Source: a virus
IMG/VR virus record: IMGVR_UViG_3300009466_000014
Span: 1-27,032 of that record
Strand: one strand, 5' to 3'
DNA: 27,032 nucleotides
The notes under the pieces are model-generated. The model was not told the origin of the DNA. It worked only from the letters and a program-made list of their open reading frames with translations, and searched no databases. Below are positions 25,806-27,032 of this stretch, piece after piece (position 1 is the stretch's first letter; each line of letters opens with the position of its first letter). Position numbers and translations under genes: made by a program.

Positions 25806-27032
25806 ATGGAACTACCTACTATCTCTGCATTAGAATTCGATCAAATCAGAGAATCCATTAAAAATTATATTAAAACAAAGACAGACTTCAAAGATTATGA
25901 TTTTGAAGGTTCTAACTTGTCTATGTTGGTGGATGTGCTGGCATATAACAGCATGTATTCATCATATAATATTAACATGGTAGCTAATGAACTAAACTTA
26001 GATACCGCAGTTCTTCGTGATAATGTAGTTTCACATGCAAAAAGATTAGGTTATACACCAAATTCATATACCTCAGCAAAAGTAAATTATAATATTACAG
26101 TAAATAACGTACAGTCTTACCAATCAGTTAGTGTAGATGCTGGACCTATATTTTCAACAACACAGAACAATAAAAACTACACTTTTGTACTTAGAGATAA
26201 ATTAAATATTAACACCCAAGGAAATAATTCAGTTACTTTCAATGATGTAGAGTTAATAGAAGGTTCTGAATTTAGTATTAGATATACAGTTAATGATGCA
26301 AATGAAAATCAAAGATTTTTCATTCCAAATAATTATGTAGATTCAGACAGTATTAAAGTTTTTGTGGTATCAGACCCAGGAACTAATCTGGAAGTTGAGT
26401 ATGAAAGAAAACTAGGTATTGTTGGAATTACAGCATCAGACAGAGTATTCTTTGTTGAAGAAGTTCAAGATCAAAAATATGAAGTAATATTTGGGGACGA
26501 TGTTATTGGTAGAAAGTTACAAAATGGCGAAATAATTATAATCAAATATATTGTATCCAGTGGTTCAGAATCAAATCAAATTTCCACCTCAGAATTAAAG
26601 TTTGTCGGCGTGATAACTGGAGATGATAGCAGTATTCCAGCAAGTAATATCACTACAACAGCACTAAGTGCAAAAACAGATGGTGGTTCCGAATTTGAAT
26701 CTATTAAGTCAATTAAATATAGAGCACCTAGATACTATGCTTCACAACAAAGAGCAGTAGTAAACAGTGATTATGAAAGTATTTTACAGAACATATATGC
26801 AAATGCGGATTTAATCCGAGTTGTTGGGGGAGAGACTAAATCTCCTCCAGAATTTGGTAAAGTTTTTATATCAATAAAGCCAAAAATTGGATCTACAATT
26901 TCATTAGTTGAAAAAAATAAAATTGTAACAGAATTAAAGAAATATGCAGTAGGCTCAATAACTCCAGTTATTGAAGATGCTATTCCATTTTTAATAGATT
27001 TGTATATTGACGTAATATATGATCAGACTAAA
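25806..27032 (+). CDS. 6: Baseplate wedge protein gp6 (partial, 409 aa visible)
   Basis: gp6 joins neighbouring wedges in the T4 baseplate. The N-terminus (IKNYIKTKTDFKDYDFEGSN, then LSMLVDVLAYNSMYSSYNIN MVANELNLDTA) is the conserved baseplate J/gp6 start. The later KSIKYRAPRYYASQQRAVVN and SDYESIL block is the usual 'P..Y..Q.RAVT..DY' core. The frame runs off the window with no stop; T4 gp6 is about 660 aa, so roughly a third is missing. Confidence 0.93.
   Translation, partial: MELPTISALEFDQIRESIKNYIKTKTDFKDYDFEGSNLSMLVDVLAYNSMYSSYNINMVANELNLDTAVLRDNVVSHAKRLGYTPNSYTSAKVNYNITVNNVQSYQSVSVDAGPIFSTTQNNKNYTFVLRDKLNINTQGNNSVTFNDVELIEGSEFSIRYTVNDANENQRFFIPNNYVDSDSIKVFVVSDPGTNLEVEYERKLGIVGITASDRVFFVEEVQDQKYEVIFGDDVIGRKLQNGEIIIIKYIVSSGSESNQISTSELKFVGVITGDDSSIPASNITTTALSAKTDGGSEFESIKSIKYRAPRYYASQQRAVVNSDYESILQNIYANADLIRVVGGETKSPPEFGKVFISIKPKIGSTISLVEKNKIVTELKKYAVGSITPVIEDAIPFLIDLYIDVIYDQTK

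Noticed and set aside
1-27032. tRNA genes, common in this phage type
   Set aside because: No cloverleaf with a recognisable T-arm (GGTTCGANTCC) was seen in any intergenic gap on either strand.

Overview
The window looks like part of a T4-like cyanomyovirus genome, probably from a phage of marine Synechococcus or Prochlorococcus. The evidence is a baseplate cluster at the right end (PAAR spike tip, gp25, gp6), T4-type late promoter motifs (TATAAATA, CTAAATA), a T4-like RNA ligase/polynucleotide kinase set, and a dense accessory region of very small genes. Every supported gene is on the + strand. Most of the window is AT-rich. A stretch at about 18.8-20.6 kb is clearly richer in G+C.

Region 1 (1-8007) is one tightly packed transcription unit. 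Most neighbouring genes overlap by ATGA, TGATG or TAATG, so translation is probably coupled. It holds small unknown proteins, an RNA-repair block (T4 Rnl1-type ligase, Pnk-type 5'-kinase, a zinc deaminase, and a separate Pnk-type 3'-phosphatase), a short membrane protein resembling the C-terminal part of SPFH/prohibitin proteins, and a complete type II restriction-modification pair. The methyltransferase has its own predicted promoter inside the end of the nuclease gene. The unit ends in a strong intrinsic terminator at 8011-8036.

Region 2 (8037-14528) holds a 515-aa protein of unknown function behind a late-type promoter motif, an SF2 helicase and a membrane protein, each behind consensus sigma70-type promoters, a calcineurin-like phosphoesterase, and many small proteins, several of them membrane-anchored.

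Region 3 (14529-20778) is built from short units of one to three tiny genes separated by compact regulatory DNA. Two recurring designs are visible. Design A is a conserved AT-rich block followed by TTGACA-17-TATAAT-like promoters whose -35 lies in or at the edge of the loop of a GC-rich inverted repeat. Design B is a GC-rich hairpin directly upstream of a -10-like hexamer with no clear -35. Start codons behind these elements have C/A-rich leaders of the AACCACC type instead of Shine-Dalgarno sequences. The region also has a candidate small RNA whose loop is complementary to the leader of the next gene (14.56-14.63 kb). A consensus minus-strand promoter at 16.75 kb points into a 20-bp tandem repeat with no gene, suggesting a non-coding RNA.

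Region 4 (20779-27032) is the virion segment: a small unknown protein, an AbrB-like protein, a 1076-aa probable baseplate/tail protein, PAAR, two small conserved proteins, gp25, and a gp6 gene cut off by the window end. Late promoter motifs and a terminator sit between these genes.

All functional names rest on reading motifs by eye. No database search was possible.
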